In this document: in pieces, positions 40,842-40,843 of the stretch
Layout of the letters: each line of letters begins with the position of its first letter
How positions within the stretch are numbered: position 1 is the stretch's first letter
Source of the DNA: Verrucomicrobiota bacterium
GTDB lineage: Bacteria; Verrucomicrobiota; Verrucomicrobiia; Limisphaerales; SIBE01
NCBI GenBank assembly: GCA_027623095.1
Contig: JAQBVM010000017.1
Location: forward strand, 1-40,843
DNA: 40,843 nucleotides
Reading direction: 5' to 3'
Made by a program: the position numbers and the translations under genes
Notes under the pieces: generated by a model
Seen by the model: the letters and a program-made list of their open reading frames with translations, nothing else
The model's database searches: none
What the model was told of the DNA's origin: nothing

Positions 40842-40843
40842 TG

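Noticed and set aside
1-40843. CRISPR arrays, tRNA or rRNA genes, intact insertion sequences
   Set aside because: No regularly spaced repeats, cloverleaf sequences, rRNA motifs or transposase motifs were recognised in either strand.

Overview
The window looks like a chromosomal segment of a high-GC Verrucomicrobiota bacterium, probably a soil or freshwater member of the Pedosphaera/Limisphaerales type. The evidence is a Tat-exported DUF1501 protein beside a DUF6797/beta-propeller secreted protein, a type II pseudopilin-like protein with the H-X9-DG C-terminal motif, a GT4 glycosyltransferase with a helical C-terminal extension, and diverged intergenic repeats of a kind I associate with this phylum. 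No rRNA, tRNA, CRISPR array or intact insertion sequence was seen.

Layout. 1-560: a remnant of a GH43 beta-xylosidase. 645-1949: a DEAD-box RNA helicase. 2101-8729: a complete four-gene Wadjet anti-plasmid system, jetABCD (MukBEF-like SMC complex plus TOPRIM nuclease), tightly coupled. 8730-9337: repeat-derived DNA and a small hypothetical gene. 9338-13343 (minus strand): a pseudopilin-like protein, a vapBC module with a good promoter/operator, and priA. 13344-14599: repeat-rich non-coding DNA. 14600-18294: two convergent exported proteins (DUF6797 propeller and DUF1501) whose stop codons overlap. 18419-21056: grpE, dnaJ, rsmE. 21116-22252 (minus): an orphan histidine kinase. 22424-24703: the GT4 glycosyltransferase, whose true start is problematic.

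24704-35109 is an accessory island. It begins with a type III-like restriction-modification locus whose mod and res genes are separated by two small coupled genes (a DUF6978-like gene and a DUF1828-like gene). It continues with a truncated DUF433 gene, two tandem Phd-like antitoxins, a PIN toxin, an N-terminal hsdR fragment that keeps its nuclease motif, and an HNH endonuclease gene interrupted by a single amber codon. A degraded tail follows. 35110-36564 is a GH130 glycosidase/phosphorylase. GT4 and GH130 genes of this kind often lie together, so the island may have inserted between them.

36740-37974 holds five very small genes, two of them predicted membrane proteins and one a miniature NfeD-like protein. 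38149-38664 holds a DUF5615 toxin remnant and an unrecognised fragment. 38585-40366 (minus) is a tandem-nitroreductase SagB/ThcOx-like oxidoreductase. The right edge (about 40617-40841) carries an inverted copy of the repeat at 13853-14066.

The strongest leads are the four-gene mod/DUF6978/DUF1828/res cassette, the complete Wadjet locus, and the broken second half of the island, where hsdR-N and both HNH halves share one reading frame.
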